NCBI RefSeq assembly: GCF_900113905.1
Contig: NZ_FORC01000002.1
Coordinates: 544,772 to 608,771, forward strand
DNA length: 64,000 nt
Direction of reading: 5' to 3'
Source: Phytopseudomonas argentinensis
GTDB taxonomy: Bacteria > Pseudomonadota > Gammaproteobacteria > Pseudomonadales > Pseudomonadaceae
Below, in pieces: positions 52,272 to 61,554 of the stretch; the stretch's first letter is position 1, and each line of letters begins with the position of its first letter. Made by a program: the position numbers and the translations under genes. The notes beneath the pieces are model-generated. The model was not told the origin of the DNA. It did not search any database and was given only the letters and a program-made list of their open reading frames with translations.

Positions 52272-53566
52272 ATACCCTGATGCGAATCGTTGTACTGGGT
52301 CTGGCCATGCTGGTCGGTACCGTGCAAGCGGCTGACCCTTTGGTCATCAGTACCGGCACCGATCGGGCTACCCCGATTGCCGTGGTGCCCTTCGGCTGGC
52401 AAGGCGGCAATGTGCTGCCCGAGGACATTGCCACCATCGTCGGCAACGACTTGCGTAACTCCGGGGTATTCGAGCCTATTCCGCGGCAGAACATGATCAG
52501 CCTGCCGACCCAGGGCAGTGAAGTCATCTACCGTGACTGGAAAGCCCTCGGCGCCCAGTACGTACTGGTGGGTAACATCGTGCCCAATGGCGCGCGCCTG
52601 CAGGTACAGTTCGCGCTGTTCAACGTGGCGACCGAGCAGCAAGTGCTGACCGGTACCGTGGGCGGCGGCACCGATCAACTGCGCGACATGGCCCACCATA
52701 TCGCCGACCAGTCGTTCGAGAAGCTCACCGGTGTCAAAGGTGCGTTCTCTACTCGGATGTTGTACGTCACTGCAGAGCGCTTCGGGGTCAACAATACCCG
52801 CTACACCCTGCAGCGTTCCGACTATGACGGCGCCCGCGCGGTGACCTTGCTGCAGTCGCGCGAACCGATCCTGTCGCCTTCCTTCGCCTCCGATGGCAAA
52901 CGTATCGCCTACGTGTCGTTCGAGCAGAAGCGCCCACGCATCTTCGTGCAGCACATCGATACCGGCCGTCGCGAGCAGGTCACCAACTTCGAAGGCCTCA
53001 ACGGTGCGCCGGCCTGGTCGCCGGACGGCACCAAACTGGCATTCACCCTGTCGCGCGATGGCAACCCGGAAATCTACGTGATGGACATGGGGTCGCGTAA
53101 CCTGCGCCGTGTCACCAATCATTCGGCCATCGATACCGAGCCGTTCTGGGGTAAGGATGGTCAGACCATCTACTTCACCTCCGATCGTTCCGGTAAGCCA
53201 CAAATTTATAAGACCAACATCAACTCTGGTGCGGTCGAACGAGTGACCTTCGTCGGCAACTACAATGCCAACCCTAAATTGTCTGCCGACGAAAAGACCC
53301 TGGTAATGATTCATCGCCAGGACGGTTACACCGTGTTCAAGGTAGCGGCTCAGGACCTCGAGCGTGGCAATCTGCGTATTCTTTCCGACACAAGTTTGGA
53401 TGAGTCGCCTACTGTTGCGCCCAATGGCACCATGCTAATCTACGCTACCCGCCAGCAGGGGCGGGGAGTCCTGATGTTAGCGTCCACCAATGGTCGCGTT
53501 AGGCTCCCTCTACCTACCGCTCAAGGCGAAGTTCGAGAGCCATCCTGGTCCCCCTTCCTGAACTGA
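52268..53566 (+). CDS. tolB: Tol-Pal system periplasmic protein TolB
   Basis: A 432-residue periplasmic protein with a signal peptide ending at VQAADP. The N-terminal domain precedes a six-bladed WD40-like beta-propeller with repeated SPDGTKLAF and GNPEIYVMD motifs, which binds Pal and TolA. The start is a GTG overlapping the tolA stop by four bases. Confidence 0.96.
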   Translation: MNTLMRIVVLGLAMLVGTVQAADPLVISTGTDRATPIAVVPFGWQGGNVLPEDIATIVGNDLRNSGVFEPIPRQNMISLPTQGSEVIYRDWKALGAQYVLVGNIVPNGARLQVQFALFNVATEQQVLTGTVGGGTDQLRDMAHHIADQSFEKLTGVKGAFSTRMLYVTAERFGVNNTRYTLQRSDYDGARAVTLLQSREPILSPSFASDGKRIAYVSFEQKRPRIFVQHIDTGRREQVTNFEGLNGAPAWSPDGTKLAFTLSRDGNPEIYVMDMGSRNLRRVTNHSAIDTEPFWGKDGQTIYFTSDRSGKPQIYKTNINSGAVERVTFVGNYNANPKLSADEKTLVMIHRQDGYTVFKVAAQDLERGNLRILSDTSLDESPTVAPNGTMLIYATRQQGRGVLMLASTNGRVRLPLPTAQGEVREPSWSPFLN

Positions 53567-53623
53567 TGCGCGGTGCTTTACCTGTTTGATGCTTAACACA
53601 CTGGGGTTCATTAGGAGTTACAC

Positions 53624-54121
53624 ATGGAAATGCTGAAATTTGGCAAGTTTGCTGCACTGAGCCTGGCTCTCGCCGTGGCTGTTGGCTGTTCCTCCAAAGG
53701 CGGTGACACCGCTGGCGAAGGCGCTGTAGATCCGAACGCTGGCTACGGTGCTAACACCGGTGCCGTTGATGGTAGCCTGAGTGAAGAAGCCGCTCTGCGC
53801 GCTATCACCACTTTCTACTTCGAATACGACAGCTCTGACCTGAAGCCGGAAGCCATGCGCGCTCTGGACGTTCATGCCAAGGACCTGAAAGGCAATGGCG
53901 CTCGCGTCGTTCTGGAAGGCCACGCTGACGAGCGCGGTACCCGCGAATACAACATGGCTCTGGGCGAGCGTCGTGCCAAGGCCGTCCAGCGCTACCTGGT
54001 TCTGCAGGGCGTTTCCCCAGCTCAGCTGGAAGTTGTTTCCTACGGTGAAGAGCGTCCTGTTGCCACTGGCAACGACGAGCAATCCTGGGCTCAGAACCGT
54101 CGCGTCGAACTGCGTAAGTAA
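53624..54121 (+). CDS. pal: Peptidoglycan-associated lipoprotein Pal (OprL)
   Basis: A 165-residue outer-membrane lipoprotein. The signal peptide ends at the lipobox (VAVGCSS). The OmpA-like peptidoglycan-binding domain carries [28 protein letters not shown] lies eight bases before the ATG. In Pseudomonas, this gene is known as oprL. Confidence 0.97.
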   Translation: MEMLKFGKFAALSLALAVAVGCSSKGGDTAGEGAVDPNAGYGANTGAVDGSLSEEAALRAITTFYFEYDSSDLKPEAMRALDVHAKDLKGNGARVVLEGHADERGTREYNMALGERRAKAVQRYLVLQGVSPAQLEVVSYGEERPVATGNDEQSWAQNRRVELRK

Positions 54122-54127
54122 TTCGAT

Positions 54128-54949
54128 ATGCGAACGTGCCGACGTGTAGTAACCGTTTTGGCCCTGAGCCTGCCGCTTGCGGCTTGGGCTCAGGTTCCCG
54201 TTCAGGATGGCGGTACCGGCAACGGTAGTGGTTATCCGGCAGGCGGTGGCGGCACGTCCGGCGCCTACGCTGGAGGTGGAGTGCAAACTCCATCTACAGC
54301 GCAGGGCATGCTGTTCAGTCAGCTCCAGCAGATGCAGCAGGAAATTGCGCAACTGCGTGGCATGCTCGAAGTGCAGCAGAACGACATTCAGCGTTTGAAG
54401 CAGGAAAGCCTGGAGCGTTATCAGGACCTCGACAAACGTCTGAGCAGTGGGGCCGCCGCTGGCGCAGCCACCACCCAGAATTCTCAAGCCGCGGGTGCCA
54501 GCAATGGCGCCGGTGGTGCTTCCGCAGGCGCCGGTGACGCAGGGGCACAAGCCTCCGGCGAGCCGGCCGATCCTGCCAAGGAAAAGCTGTTCTACGATGC
54601 AGCTTTCGACCTGATCAAAGCCAAGGATTTCGACAAGGCCAGCCAGGCATTTGCCGCTTTCCTGCGTCGTTATCCCAACAGCCAGTATGCTGGTAATGCA
54701 CAGTATTGGCTGGGCGAGGTGAACCTTGCCAAGGGCGACTTGCAAGGCGCCGGCCAGGCGTTTGCCAAGGTCAGCCAGGCCTATCCGCAGCACTCCAAGG
54801 TGCCGGATTCGCTGTACAAGCTGGCCGATGTGGAAATTCGCCTGGGCAACAATGACAAGGCCAAGGGCATCTTGCAGCAAGTCATCGCGCAGTACCCGGG
54901 TACTTCAGCAGCCCAGTTGGCGCAGCGCGATCTGCAGCGCATCCGCTAG
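54128..54949 (+). CDS. cpoB: Cell division coordinator CpoB (YbgF)
   Basis: A 273-residue periplasmic protein with a signal peptide, a Gly-rich linker, a trimerising coiled coil near residues 55-95 (LQQMQQEIAQLRGML) and a C-terminal TPR domain. It links TolA with peptidoglycan synthesis during division. It closes the Tol-Pal operon and is followed by a terminator. Confidence 0.95.
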   Translation: MRTCRRVVTVLALSLPLAAWAQVPVQDGGTGNGSGYPAGGGGTSGAYAGGGVQTPSTAQGMLFSQLQQMQQEIAQLRGMLEVQQNDIQRLKQESLERYQDLDKRLSSGAAAGAATTQNSQAAGASNGAGGASAGAGDAGAQASGEPADPAKEKLFYDAAFDLIKAKDFDKASQAFAAFLRRYPNSQYAGNAQYWLGEVNLAKGDLQGAGQAFAKVSQAYPQHSKVPDSLYKLADVEIRLGNNDKAKGILQQVIAQYPGTSAAQLAQRDLQRIR

Positions 54950-54965
54950 TCTCCTGTTGCCAAAG

Positions 54966-54991
54966 AAACCCGCGCCTGTCGCGGGTTTTTT
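54966..54991 (+). terminator. Rho-independent terminator of the Tol-Pal operon
   Basis: AAACCCGCG and CGCGGGTTT form a nine-base-pair stem with a five-base loop, followed by more T residues, 16 bases after the cpoB stop. Confidence 0.9.
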
Positions 54992-55135
54992 GTGCCTGCT
55001 GTTAGGCATCGGTGCGCGCTGCAGTCTGCCGCCGGCCGTATGGCATGGCTCTCAGCCATTCTTTTCGTTTAGAATTGCCGCCCTTTTTCGCAACGGAGGC
55101 GGATGGCCTGTTTCGCCGTCACGCCCGTGGCCCCA

Positions 55136-55783
55136 ATGAAAGATACCCTGCGCATTACCGAGATTTTCTTCTCGTTGCAGGGGGAAGCGCGTACCGCCGG
55201 CTTGCCGACGGTATTCGTACGCCTGACCGGCTGTCCCCTGCGCTGTCAATATTGCGATACCGCCTACGCGTTCAGCGGCGGTGAGCTGCTTACCCTGGAT
55301 GCCATCCTCGAGCAGGTGGCGAGCTATCGCCCGCGGTATGTCTGTGTGACTGGCGGCGAGCCGCTGGCGCAGCCGAACTGCATCCCCTTGTTGGAAAAAC
55401 TTTGCGATGCCGGCTACGAGGTTTCTCTGGAAACCAGTGGTGCCTTGGACGTTTCGGCTGTGGATCCGCGGGTCAGCAAGGTCGTCGACCTGAAAACCCC
55501 GGGCTCGGCGGAGATGGGCCGCAACCGCTACGAGAACATCGTGCACTTGCGACCCCACGATCAGGTCAAGTTCGTGATCTGCTCGCGGGAGGACTATGAC
55601 TGGTCGGTGAGCAAGGTCATCCAGTACGGCCTGGCCGAGCGGGTGAGCGAGGTGCTGTTTTCGCCGAGCCATGGGCAGGTCAGCGGGCGACAGTTGGCCG
55701 AGTGGGTGATTGCCGACAACCTGCCGGTACGCATGCAATTGCAGCTGCACAAGATCCTTTGGAACGACGAGCCGGGGCACTGA
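55136..55783 (+). CDS. queE: 7-carboxy-7-deazaguanine synthase (radical SAM)
   Basis: A 215-residue radical SAM enzyme for queuosine synthesis. The cluster motif is [10 protein letters not shown] and the SAM-binding glycine motif VCVTGGEPL. The ATG at 55136 gives the usual family N-terminus ([15 protein letters not shown]). An ATG at 55103 has GGAGG only three bases before it, so the longer form is possible. No preQ1-riboswitch-like sequence was recognised upstream. queC follows after one base. Confidence 0.94.
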   Translation: MKDTLRITEIFFSLQGEARTAGLPTVFVRLTGCPLRCQYCDTAYAFSGGELLTLDAILEQVASYRPRYVCVTGGEPLAQPNCIPLLEKLCDAGYEVSLETSGALDVSAVDPRVSKVVDLKTPGSAEMGRNRYENIVHLRPHDQVKFVICSREDYDWSVSKVIQYGLAERVSEVLFSPSHGQVSGRQLAEWVIADNLPVRMQLQLHKILWNDEPGH

Positions 55784-55784
55784 C

Positions 55785-56459
55785 ATGAGCGAAAAGAAAG
55801 CGGTCATCTTGTTGTCGGGCGGCCTTGATTCGGCCACCGTCGTGGCGATGGCCAAAGCGCAGGGTTACAGCTGCTTCAGCATGAGTTTCGATTACGGCCA
55901 GCGACACCGCTCTGAGCTGCAGGCAGCCGAGCGCGTCGCGCGACAGTTGGGCGTGATCGAGCACAAGGTCATCGGCATCAACCTCGACGGTATCGGTGGC
56001 TCGGCGCTGACCGATGCCAGCATCGACGTGCCGCAGGCCCCGACGACAGGTATTCCGGTTACCTACGTGCCAGCGCGCAATACCGTGTTTCTGTCCCTGG
56101 CGCTGGGTTGGGCCGAAGTGCTGGGCGCGCAGGACATCTTCATCGGCGTCAATGCGGTGGACTATTCGGGCTACCCGGACTGCCGGCCGGAATTCGTAGA
56201 GGCCTTTGAGCGCATGGCCAATTTGGCCACCAAGATGGGTGTGGAAGGGCAGAGCATTCGCATCCAGGCGCCGTTGCAGATGATGAGCAAGGCGGAAATC
56301 GTGCAGGCTGGTTCGCGCTTGGGGGTGGACTACGGTCTGACCGTATCCTGCTACCTCGCGGACGCCGATGGTCGAGCCTGTGGCAGGTGTGACAGCTGTC
56401 GGCTGCGTGCAGCCGGTTTTGCCGCCGCCGGCATGGTTGATCCAACGCGTTATCAGTAA
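55785..56459 (+). CDS. queC: 7-cyano-7-deazaguanine synthase
   Basis: A 224-residue ATP-dependent enzyme converting carboxy-deazaguanine to preQ0. The PP-loop is [12 protein letters not shown] and the zinc site is the C-terminal group of four cysteines in [18 protein letters not shown]. Its ATG lies one base after the queE stop. The two genes cover consecutive steps of queuosine formation. Confidence 0.95.
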   Translation: MSEKKAVILLSGGLDSATVVAMAKAQGYSCFSMSFDYGQRHRSELQAAERVARQLGVIEHKVIGINLDGIGGSALTDASIDVPQAPTTGIPVTYVPARNTVFLSLALGWAEVLGAQDIFIGVNAVDYSGYPDCRPEFVEAFERMANLATKMGVEGQSIRIQAPLQMMSKAEIVQAGSRLGVDYGLTVSCYLADADGRACGRCDSCRLRAAGFAAAGMVDPTRYQ

Positions 56460-56476
56460 AAAAGTTTTGGCGGGTG

Positions 56477-56504
56477 TTGAATTTCTGAATTAAATCAGTA
56501 TTAT
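56477..56504 (+). promoter_or_regulatory. Candidate sigma-70 promoter of tRNA-Lys
   Basis: TTGAAT and TATTAT are separated by 16 bases, and the -10 element ends 14 bases before the tRNA. The region is clearly AT-rich compared with its flanks. Confidence 0.55.
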
Positions 56505-56518
56505 ACCGCTCGCACCAC

Positions 56519-56594
56519 GGGTCGTTAGCTCAGTTGGTAGAGCAGTTGGCTTTTAACCAATTGGTCGTAGGTTCGAATCCTACACGACCCACCA
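56519..56594 (+). tRNA. tRNA-Lys (anticodon TTT)
   Basis: A 76-nt cloverleaf beginning GGGTCGTTAGCTCAG and ending CACGACCCACCA. The anticodon loop reads CTTTTAA, giving TTT, and GGTTCGAATCC forms the T-arm. The CCA is encoded. In many pseudomonads the 3' end of tRNA-Lys is an integration site, but here an ordinary terminator and ilvE follow directly. Confidence 0.96.
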
Positions 56595-56620
56595 TCTCAA
56601 GCCTTCCAAGCGAAGGCGCA

Positions 56621-56660
56621 CTAAAAAGCCCGAATCTCGAGAGAGCTTCGGGCTTTTTAG
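56621..56660. terminator. Bidirectional terminator between tRNA-Lys and ilvE
   Basis: CTAAAAAGCCCGAA and TTCGGGCTTTTTAG form a perfect 14-base-pair stem with a 12-base inner segment. The T-runs suit termination from the tRNA side and from the convergent ilvE side. Confidence 0.85.
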
Positions 56661-56713
56661 TTTCCGCTTCGCAGGGTGGGGCTGGCAGCTCAGTGAGCTG
56701 CCAGCTACGCGGT

Positions 56714-57733
56714 TTACACCTTGACGATCCAGCCTTGCGGCGCCTCGACGTCACCGGCCTGAACGCCAGTGAGTTCGGCATACAGGCGACTGACCACCGG
56801 GCCCACTTCCGTCTCGCTGTAGAATACGTGCAGCTTGCCGTTGTACTCGATGCCGCCGATCGGGGTGATCACCGCGGCGGTGCCACAGGCGCCGGCTTCC
56901 TTGAAATCCCCTAGGTTATCGATGAGCACATCGCCCTCGATGACTTTCAGGCCAAGGCGGCTCTGGGCCAGCTCGATCAGCGACAGGCGAGTGATGCCCG
57001 GCAATACCGACGGCGATTTCGGGGTAACGAACTCGTCGTTGTGGGTGATGGCGAAGAAGTTGGCCGAGCCGACTTCTTCGATCTTGGTGTGCGTCTGTGG
57101 ATCGAGGTAGATGCAGTCGGCGAAGTTGTTCTTCTTGGCCTGGGAGCCGGGCATCAGGCTGGCCGCGTAGTTGCCACCGACCTTGGCAGCGCCGGTGCCC
57201 TGAGGGGCTGCACGGTCGTAGCTGGAGATCACGAAGTTGTTCGGCTTCATGCCGCCCTTGAAGTACGGGCCGACCGGGATACAGAACACCGAGAAGATGA
57301 ACTCTGGAGCTGTGCGCACGCCGATGTTGTCGCCCACGCCGATCACGAACGGGCGCAGGTACAGCGCGCCACCGGAGCCGTATGGCGGGATGAAGCGCTC
57401 GTTGGCCTTGACCACCTGCTTGCAGGCTTCGATGAACTGCTCGGTCGAGGGTGCCGGCATCAGCAGGCGGGCGCAGCTACGCTGCATGCGCAGGGCATTC
57501 TGGTCGGGACGGAACAGGTTGATCGAGCCGTCCTTGCAGCGGTAGGCCTTCAGGCCCTCGAAGCATTGCTGGCCGTAGTGCAGGGCGGTCGAGCCTTCAC
57601 TGATGTGCAGCACGTTATCTTCGGTCAGCTTGCCTTGGTCCCACTCACCGTCGCGCCAGTGCGACAGGTAGCGCTGGTCGGTCTTGATGTAGTCGAAACC
57701 CAGCTTGTCCCATTCGATGTTTTCGTAAGCCAT
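56714..57733 (-). CDS. ilvE: Branched-chain amino acid aminotransferase
   Basis: A 339-residue fold-type IV PLP transaminase of the larger bacterial/eukaryotic-like BCAT group. LHYGQQCFEGLKAYR is typical of that group, VGGNYAASLMPGSQAKKNN places the PLP-linked region, and EVGSANFFAI carries the PLP Glu. It interconverts Leu, Ile and Val with their keto acids. TGAGGA lies about five bases before the ATG. In PAO1 the orthologue lies elsewhere, so its position beside tRNA-Lys is a local arrangement. Confidence 0.94.
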   Translation of the reverse strand: MAYENIEWDKLGFDYIKTDQRYLSHWRDGEWDQGKLTEDNVLHISEGSTALHYGQQCFEGLKAYRCKDGSINLFRPDQNALRMQRSCARLLMPAPSTEQFIEACKQVVKANERFIPPYGSGGALYLRPFVIGVGDNIGVRTAPEFIFSVFCIPVGPYFKGGMKPNNFVISSYDRAAPQGTGAAKVGGNYAASLMPGSQAKKNNFADCIYLDPQTHTKIEEVGSANFFAITHNDEFVTPKSPSVLPGITRLSLIELAQSRLGLKVIEGDVLIDNLGDFKEAGACGTAAVITPIGGIEYNGKLHVFYSETEVGPVVSRLYAELTGVQAGDVEAPQGWIVKV

Positions 57734-58110
57734 GACATCCTCAATCGCTGAACGGCCACTGCGGCGCGCGCATGTCCGTTGATTTTTTCAAGGTGATCAC
57801 ACAGGTACGGGCTTGTGCGCTCAGGTAAAAGGGTGGGCTGCATGGTTGGTCAGGCGATTGAAGCTCGCCTGACAGATTAACGATGGCCTTGGTGGTGATG
57901 ATGCGGCGGATTATCACGGCGATCAACCGGTGTCGCGTCGGCCGGTGGGGCGAGATTGAAAAAACCTGGCCAATGCACCACCATGCGCGCCCGCGCCACC
58001 CGCCGTTGCCCATTGTTCTGGGCTCGAGGGCGGCGTGTTCCGACCGGCGCAGTGCGTCTGGCGGTATACTCCACGTCCCGTGCAGATAGACCTCGATAGG
58101 CCCTGACGAC
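57734..58110. promoter_or_regulatory. Intergenic region with a candidate ilvE leader
   Basis: On the reverse strand, the 377 bases between divergent ilvE and nadA include a perfect nine-base-pair hairpin (57849-57857 with 57865-57873). Just before it, one reverse frame is dense in Ile/Val/Leu codons (57926 to about 57875). Another frame forms a 35-codon ORF (57984-57877) ending in a His-rich segment and stopping three bases before the stem. Either could be a leader peptide, but no strong T-run follows. Confidence 0.35.
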
Positions 58111-59169
58111 ATGACGCACATTGCCGAACGACTTCTTGTCCAGGCTCACCTCGATGCCAAGCAGCCAGAGACGCTGACGGCGGAGCAGGAAGCGTTCTAC
58201 CGTGATGAAATTGGCAAGGAACTGAAGCGCCAGAATGCCGTTCTGGTCGCCCACTATTACTGTGACCCGGTACTGCAGGCGCTGGCCGAGGAGACCGGTG
58301 GCTGCGTGTCCGATTCGCTGGAAATGGCCCGCTTCGGCAACCAGCATTCGGCGCAGACCGTGCTGGTGGCCGGCGTCAAGTTCATGGGCGAGACGGCGAA
58401 GATCCTCAACCCGGAAAAGCGCGTGCTGATGCCGACCCTGGAGGCGACCTGCTCGCTGGATCTGGGCTGCCCGGTCGACGAGTTCGCCGCTTTCTGCGAC
58501 CAGCATCCGCAGCGCACCGTGGTGGTCTATGCCAATACCTCGGCTGCCGTGAAGGCGCGCGCCGACTGGGTGGTAACCTCCAGCTGCGCGGTGGAGATCG
58601 TCGAGCACCTGATGGATAACGGCGAGAGCATCATCTGGGCGCCGGACCAGCACCTGGGGCGTTACATCCAGAACAAGACCGGCGCCGATATGCTGCTCTG
58701 GGACGGTGCCTGCATCGTCCACGAGGAGTTCAAGGCCCGCCAGTTGGAAGAGATGAAGGCGCTGTACCCCGACGCCGCTGTGCTGGTGCACCCCGAGTCG
58801 CCCACCGCGGTGATCGAGCTGGCCGATGCGGTCGGCTCCACCAGCCAGTTGATAGCAGCGGCCCAGCGCATGCCCAACAAGACCTTTATCGTCGCCACCG
58901 ACCGCGGCATCTTCTACAAGATGCAGCAGCTGTGCCCGGACAAGGAATTCGTGGCAGCGCCCACCGCCGGCAACGGCGCGGCGTGTCGCAGCTGTGCCAA
59001 CTGCCCGTGGATGGCCATGAACACCCTGCAGCGCACCCTGCAGTGCCTGCGCGAAGGCAGCAACGAAGTGTTCGTGGATTCGGCGTTGATTCCGCGGGCC
59101 ATCAAACCGCTCAAGCGCATGCTCGACTTCACCCAGGCTGCCCGCCTGAAACTCGCCGGCAACGCCTGA
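58111..59169 (+). CDS. nadA: Quinolinate synthase A
   Basis: A 352-residue 4Fe-4S enzyme condensing iminoaspartate with dihydroxyacetone phosphate in NAD synthesis. [30 protein letters not shown] and the C-terminal cluster region [17 protein letters not shown] hold conserved Cys residues. It stands alone here; nadB and nadC are not in the window. Confidence 0.95.
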   Translation: MTHIAERLLVQAHLDAKQPETLTAEQEAFYRDEIGKELKRQNAVLVAHYYCDPVLQALAEETGGCVSDSLEMARFGNQHSAQTVLVAGVKFMGETAKILNPEKRVLMPTLEATCSLDLGCPVDEFAAFCDQHPQRTVVVYANTSAAVKARADWVVTSSCAVEIVEHLMDNGESIIWAPDQHLGRYIQNKTGADMLLWDGACIVHEEFKARQLEEMKALYPDAAVLVHPESPTAVIELADAVGSTSQLIAAAQRMPNKTFIVATDRGIFYKMQQLCPDKEFVAAPTAGNGAACRSCANCPWMAMNTLQRTLQCLREGSNEVFVDSALIPRAIKPLKRMLDFTQAARLKLAGNA

Positions 59170-59223
59170 CCGTCGGCAGCACGGGCTATCGGTCGATAGT
59201 TCGTGCTGCCGATTGCTGCGCCA

Positions 59224-60660
59224 TCAGCCGCGCAGCATTTCCTCGGTCATCCGCTTCTCTTCGATCAACTCCTTCTGGCGCGCATCGATGCGCGAGGCCA
59301 TCTGGAAGTTGTTGGCCGCGCGACGCTTGGCGAAGTCGAGCTGTTCGATGGCCTGGTTGAAGTCGCCGACCAGGGCGAAATATTCGGCCCGGGCCTGGTG
59401 CAGGCCGATGGTGTTGCCGCTCAGGCCGCGCACTTCCGCCACCTGATACCAGACGTCCGGATCCTTCATGCGCCGCTTGAGCAGGTCGTTGAGCGCCTGT
59501 TCGGCCGCCGGGATCTTGCGCTGCTTGAGCAGCAGGTCGATGCGCGCCTGGTTGACCGGGTAGTTATTGGGGTACAGCTCGAGCAGGCGGGTGACGCGTT
59601 GCTCGGTAGCCGGCAGGCGATTGGCCGCCGAGTCCAGACTGATCTGCGCCAGGTTGTAGGTGATGTCGTTGGGCGCCTTCTGCAACAATGGCGCGAGCAC
59701 GTCGCGCGCCTCGTCGAACTGGCCCCCCTTGGTCAGGGCGATGGCCAGGCCGTAACGCGCCGTGTCCATGTTCGGGTTTTCATCGAGCTGGGCGCGGAAG
59801 CGCTTGGCGGCGATACCTGGGGTTTCTTCGTAGGTCAGCTGCACGCGGGCGCGCATCAGTTGGTAGCGCAGGCTGTCTTCTGTGCCGCCGCCGGGGAACT
59901 GCTCGGCGCGGTTGCGGGTATCGGCGATTCGCGACTCGGACACCGGGTGAGTGAGCAGGAACTCCGGCGGCATGCGGTCGTATCGGTACTGGCGCATCAG
60001 ACGCTCGAACATGCTCGGCATCGAGCGCGGGTCGTAGCCGGCTTTCTCCAGGTTGACCAGGCCGATCCGGTCCGCTTCCTGCTCGTTCTGCCGGGAGAAG
60101 CGCCGCTGTTCCTGAATGGCCGCCGCCTGGGTCGAGGCGATGGCGGCGATACCGGCATCACCGGCACCGGCGGCAGCGGCGACGATACCCGCGAGCATGG
60201 CCGCCATCACCGGCAGCTGCATGCGCTGCTGGGCTTCCAGGCCACGGGCGAAGTGGCGCTGTGACAAGTGCGCCAGTTCGTGGGCCAGCACCGAGGCGTA
60301 TTCGCCTTCGGTCTGCGCATAAAGGAACAGCCCGCCATTGACGCCAATGATCCCGCCAGGGGCGGCGAAGGCGTTGATCTGCGGGCTGTTGAGCAGCACG
60401 AATTCGAGGCGCCGGTCCTGTACCTGGCTGGTTTCGGCCAGGCGGTAGACGCTGCTTTCGACGAAGTCCTTGAGCTGCGGATCCGACAGCTGGCTGACCT
60501 GGCCACGCACGATGCTCAGCCAGGCGCGGCCCAACTGATATTCCTGTTGCGGAGACACCAGCGCAGAGCTGGCATCGCCGAGTGAGGGCAGGTCGCTGGC
60601 CATGGCCGGTTGTGCCAGCAGGCAGGCGAGCGTCAGCAGGGTGGGGCGCAGAACATTCAT
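59224..60660 (-). CDS. bepA: Outer-membrane protein assembly protease/chaperone BepA (YfgC-like)
   Basis: A 478-residue periplasmic M48 metallopeptidase with a TPR tail. The signal peptide ends at PAMASDL. The zinc motif is HELAHLSQRHF (HExxH), with the third Glu ligand in ENEQEADR-like RQNEQEADRIGL. C-terminal TPR-like repeats run from about residue 300. Such proteins degrade stalled LptD/BamA substrates. The ATG at 60660 starts a proper signal peptide. Confidence 0.92.
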   Translation of the reverse strand: MNVLRPTLLTLACLLAQPAMASDLPSLGDASSALVSPQQEYQLGRAWLSIVRGQVSQLSDPQLKDFVESSVYRLAETSQVQDRRLEFVLLNSPQINAFAAPGGIIGVNGGLFLYAQTEGEYASVLAHELAHLSQRHFARGLEAQQRMQLPVMAAMLAGIVAAAAGAGDAGIAAIASTQAAAIQEQRRFSRQNEQEADRIGLVNLEKAGYDPRSMPSMFERLMRQYRYDRMPPEFLLTHPVSESRIADTRNRAEQFPGGGTEDSLRYQLMRARVQLTYEETPGIAAKRFRAQLDENPNMDTARYGLAIALTKGGQFDEARDVLAPLLQKAPNDITYNLAQISLDSAANRLPATEQRVTRLLELYPNNYPVNQARIDLLLKQRKIPAAEQALNDLLKRRMKDPDVWYQVAEVRGLSGNTIGLHQARAEYFALVGDFNQAIEQLDFAKRRAANNFQMASRIDARQKELIEEKRMTEEMLRG

Positions 60661-60769
60661 GCACAAGGCTCTTGTTTGATCAGTGGCGTACTGTAGCCGG
60701 GTGGAGACTTGCCTGACCAGCACCGGCAGGCCTTGGGTTATGCTGTCGGACTGCAAACGGGAGGGTGTT

Positions 60770-61021
60770 ATGAGTGATGTATCGGGTTGGCAGGGCGAGC
60801 ATCAGGCCGAGCTGGATGCCTGTGGGCTGAATTGCCCGCTGCCGCTACTCAAGGCCAAGGTGGCGCTCAATGGCCTGGCCAGTGGCGAGGTGCTCAAGGT
60901 GTCGGCCACGGATGCCGGGTCGCAGCGCGACTTTCGGGCTTTCGCGCGCCTGGCCGGCCACGCGCTGTTGCGCGAGGAAAGCGAGGGCGGGGTGTTTCGC
61001 TACTGGCTACGCAAGGCGTAA
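60770..61021 (+). CDS. TusA-like sulfur carrier protein
   Basis: An 83-residue SirA/TusA-family protein. LDACGLNCPLPLLKAKVAL carries the Cys-Pro motif that holds sulfur as a persulfide. It resembles PAO1 PA1006, which supports molybdenum-cofactor enzymes and persistence traits; that role is an inference by synteny. GGAGG lies six bases before the ATG. Confidence 0.9.
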   Translation: MSDVSGWQGEHQAELDACGLNCPLPLLKAKVALNGLASGEVLKVSATDAGSQRDFRAFARLAGHALLREESEGGVFRYWLRKA

Positions 61022-61034
61022 CCCTGGGGGATGA

Positions 61035-61062
61035 AAAAATGCCGCTCGAGAGCGGCATTTTT
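61035..61062. terminator. Bidirectional rho-independent terminator
   Basis: AAAAATGCCGCTC and GAGCGGCATTTTT form a long stem with a two-base or slightly larger loop, between the convergent tusA-like and bcp genes. A and T runs make it usable from both sides. Confidence 0.9.
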
Positions 61063-61070
61063 CAACTGTA

Positions 61071-61541
61071 TCAGGCTTTGTTCAGGGCCTGGGCGGCGGC
61101 CAGTACCGCGTCGACATGTCCGGGCACTTTCACCCCGCGCCACTCCTGGCGCAGCACGCCGTGCTTGTCGATCAGAAAGGTGCTGCGGTCGATGCCCAGG
61201 TATTCCTTGCCGTAGAGCTTCTTGAGCTTGATCACGTCGAATAGGCCGCAGACGCTTTCGTCCTTGTCCGAGATCAGCTCGAAGGGAAAGCCTTGCTTGG
61301 CCTTGAAGTTCTCGTGGGTCTTCAGGCTGTCGCGGGAGACGCCGACGATCACCGTGTTGGCGGCGGCGAAAGCCTCGTGGGCATCGCGAAAGCCCTGGCC
61401 CTGGGTGGTGCAGCCCGGGGTGTTGTCCTTCGGGTAGAAGTAGATCACCAGTTGCTTGCCCTTGTGGGCGGCGAGGTCGAAGTCACCGCCGGTGGCCGGC
61501 GCGCTGAAGTCGGCAACGGGGGAATCGATAGCGATGGCCAT
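61071..61541 (-). CDS. bcp: Thioredoxin-dependent peroxiredoxin Bcp
   Basis: A 156-residue peroxiredoxin that reduces hydroperoxides. The peroxidatic Cys44 is in KDNTPGCTTQG. The resolving Cys found five residues later in E. coli Bcp is replaced here; the only other nearby candidate is Cys98 in ESVCGLFD. It may therefore work as a 1-Cys or alternative 2-Cys enzyme. The ATG lies 13 bases after the GcvR-like gene. Confidence 0.93.
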   Translation of the reverse strand: MAIAIDSPVADFSAPATGGDFDLAAHKGKQLVIYFYPKDNTPGCTTQGQGFRDAHEAFAAANTVIVGVSRDSLKTHENFKAKQGFPFELISDKDESVCGLFDVIKLKKLYGKEYLGIDRSTFLIDKHGVLRQEWRGVKVPGHVDAVLAAAQALNKA

Positions 61542-61554
61542 GGGGCAGGGCTCC

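Noticed and set aside
54992..55135. Possible preQ1 riboswitch before queE
   Set aside because: The gap is short and I could not recognise the conserved preQ1 core or its pseudoknot.
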